5,015 bases of DNA from Candidatus Levyibacteriota bacterium (GTDB lineage: Bacteria; Patescibacteriota; Microgenomatia; Levybacterales; UBA12049). The notes below the pieces were generated by a model that was given only the letters and a program-made list of their open reading frames with translations, was not told the origin of the DNA and did not search any database. Where the stretch lies: contig JAHFKE010000039.1 of the NCBI GenBank assembly GCA_023245515.1, positions 4,744 to 9,758 of the forward strand, written 5' to 3'. The translations under genes were made by a program, and so were the position numbers. This document shows, piece by piece, positions 4,976-5,015 of this stretch. Position 1 is the first letter of the stretch; the number at the start of each line of letters is the position of its first letter.

Positions 4976-5015
4976 TCAGGCGTCGGCCTTTGCGACGATG
5001 TAGTCCTTCGTGAAC
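4976..5015 (-). CDS. Possible C-terminal tail (12 codons) of an upstream gene
   Basis: On the minus strand from the right edge, one frame reads FTKDYIVAKADA and stops with TGA at 4978-4976. Nine of its 12 codons end in C and two more in G, a strong third-position bias that suggests a highly expressed or compositionally different gene. The bias is stronger than in the ATPase genes. The stretch is too short to name a product, and two other frames are also open here (ending at the TGA near 4941 and at 4909), so the choice rests on codon bias alone. A GCCGA/TCGGC inverted repeat straddles the stop codon. Confidence 0.3.
   Translation of the reverse strand, partial: FTKDYIVAKADA

Overview
The window carries five minus-strand genes in the order of an F1-type ATPase operon. 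Transcription runs from high to low coordinates: a membrane protein with a subunit-c-like tail, subunit b, delta, alpha and gamma, with gamma running off the left edge. The divergent alpha sequence (GDRKTGKT P-loop, RRFPGR and SRVGRQTQ motifs), plain UAG/UGA stops, absence of Shine-Dalgarno motifs at all five starts, and short-period repeats between genes all suggest a Candidate Phyla Radiation (Patescibacteria/Parcubacteria-like) bacterium using the standard code. The lineage is inferred from remembered family resemblance, not from a search.

Layout: 1-860 gamma (about 286 codons, C-terminus cut by the edge); 943-2415 alpha; 2512-3021 delta; 3100-3813 b; 3895-4665 c-like protein with a signal peptide and ectodomain. 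The region 4666-5015 lacks a complete gene. It holds a good minus-strand promoter for the operon (TTGACA, 18-bp spacer, TAGGAT), a small palindrome just upstream of it, a 124-bp inverted-repeat element (4775-4898) that can fold into a three-way junction, a further hairpin (4935-4964), and possibly the last 12 codons of an upstream minus-strand gene ending at 4976.

Two things stand out. First, the gene in the place of subunit c is not a normal c subunit. Its last 70 residues align with the c hairpin, including a VEAMGRNP polar loop, but the helix-2 Asp/Glu that carries the ion is replaced by isoleucine, and about 160 residues of secreted domain precede the hairpin. No subunit a is present before b. 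The locus therefore looks like an F1 motor and stator attached to an unusual membrane or surface component. Normal a and c genes elsewhere in the genome cannot be excluded.

Second, all four gaps between genes are similar in size (78-96 nt) and each is filled by short-period (7- or 9-bp) degenerate repeats arranged as facing arms. Three read as G-rich on the mRNA-sense strand in the arm next to the upstream gene's stop codon, including a perfect four-copy plant-telomere-type repeat, and one contains a perfect polypurine mirror repeat. These could be intercistronic RNA hairpins or G-quadruplexes, or traces of a repeat family spreading through intergenic DNA.
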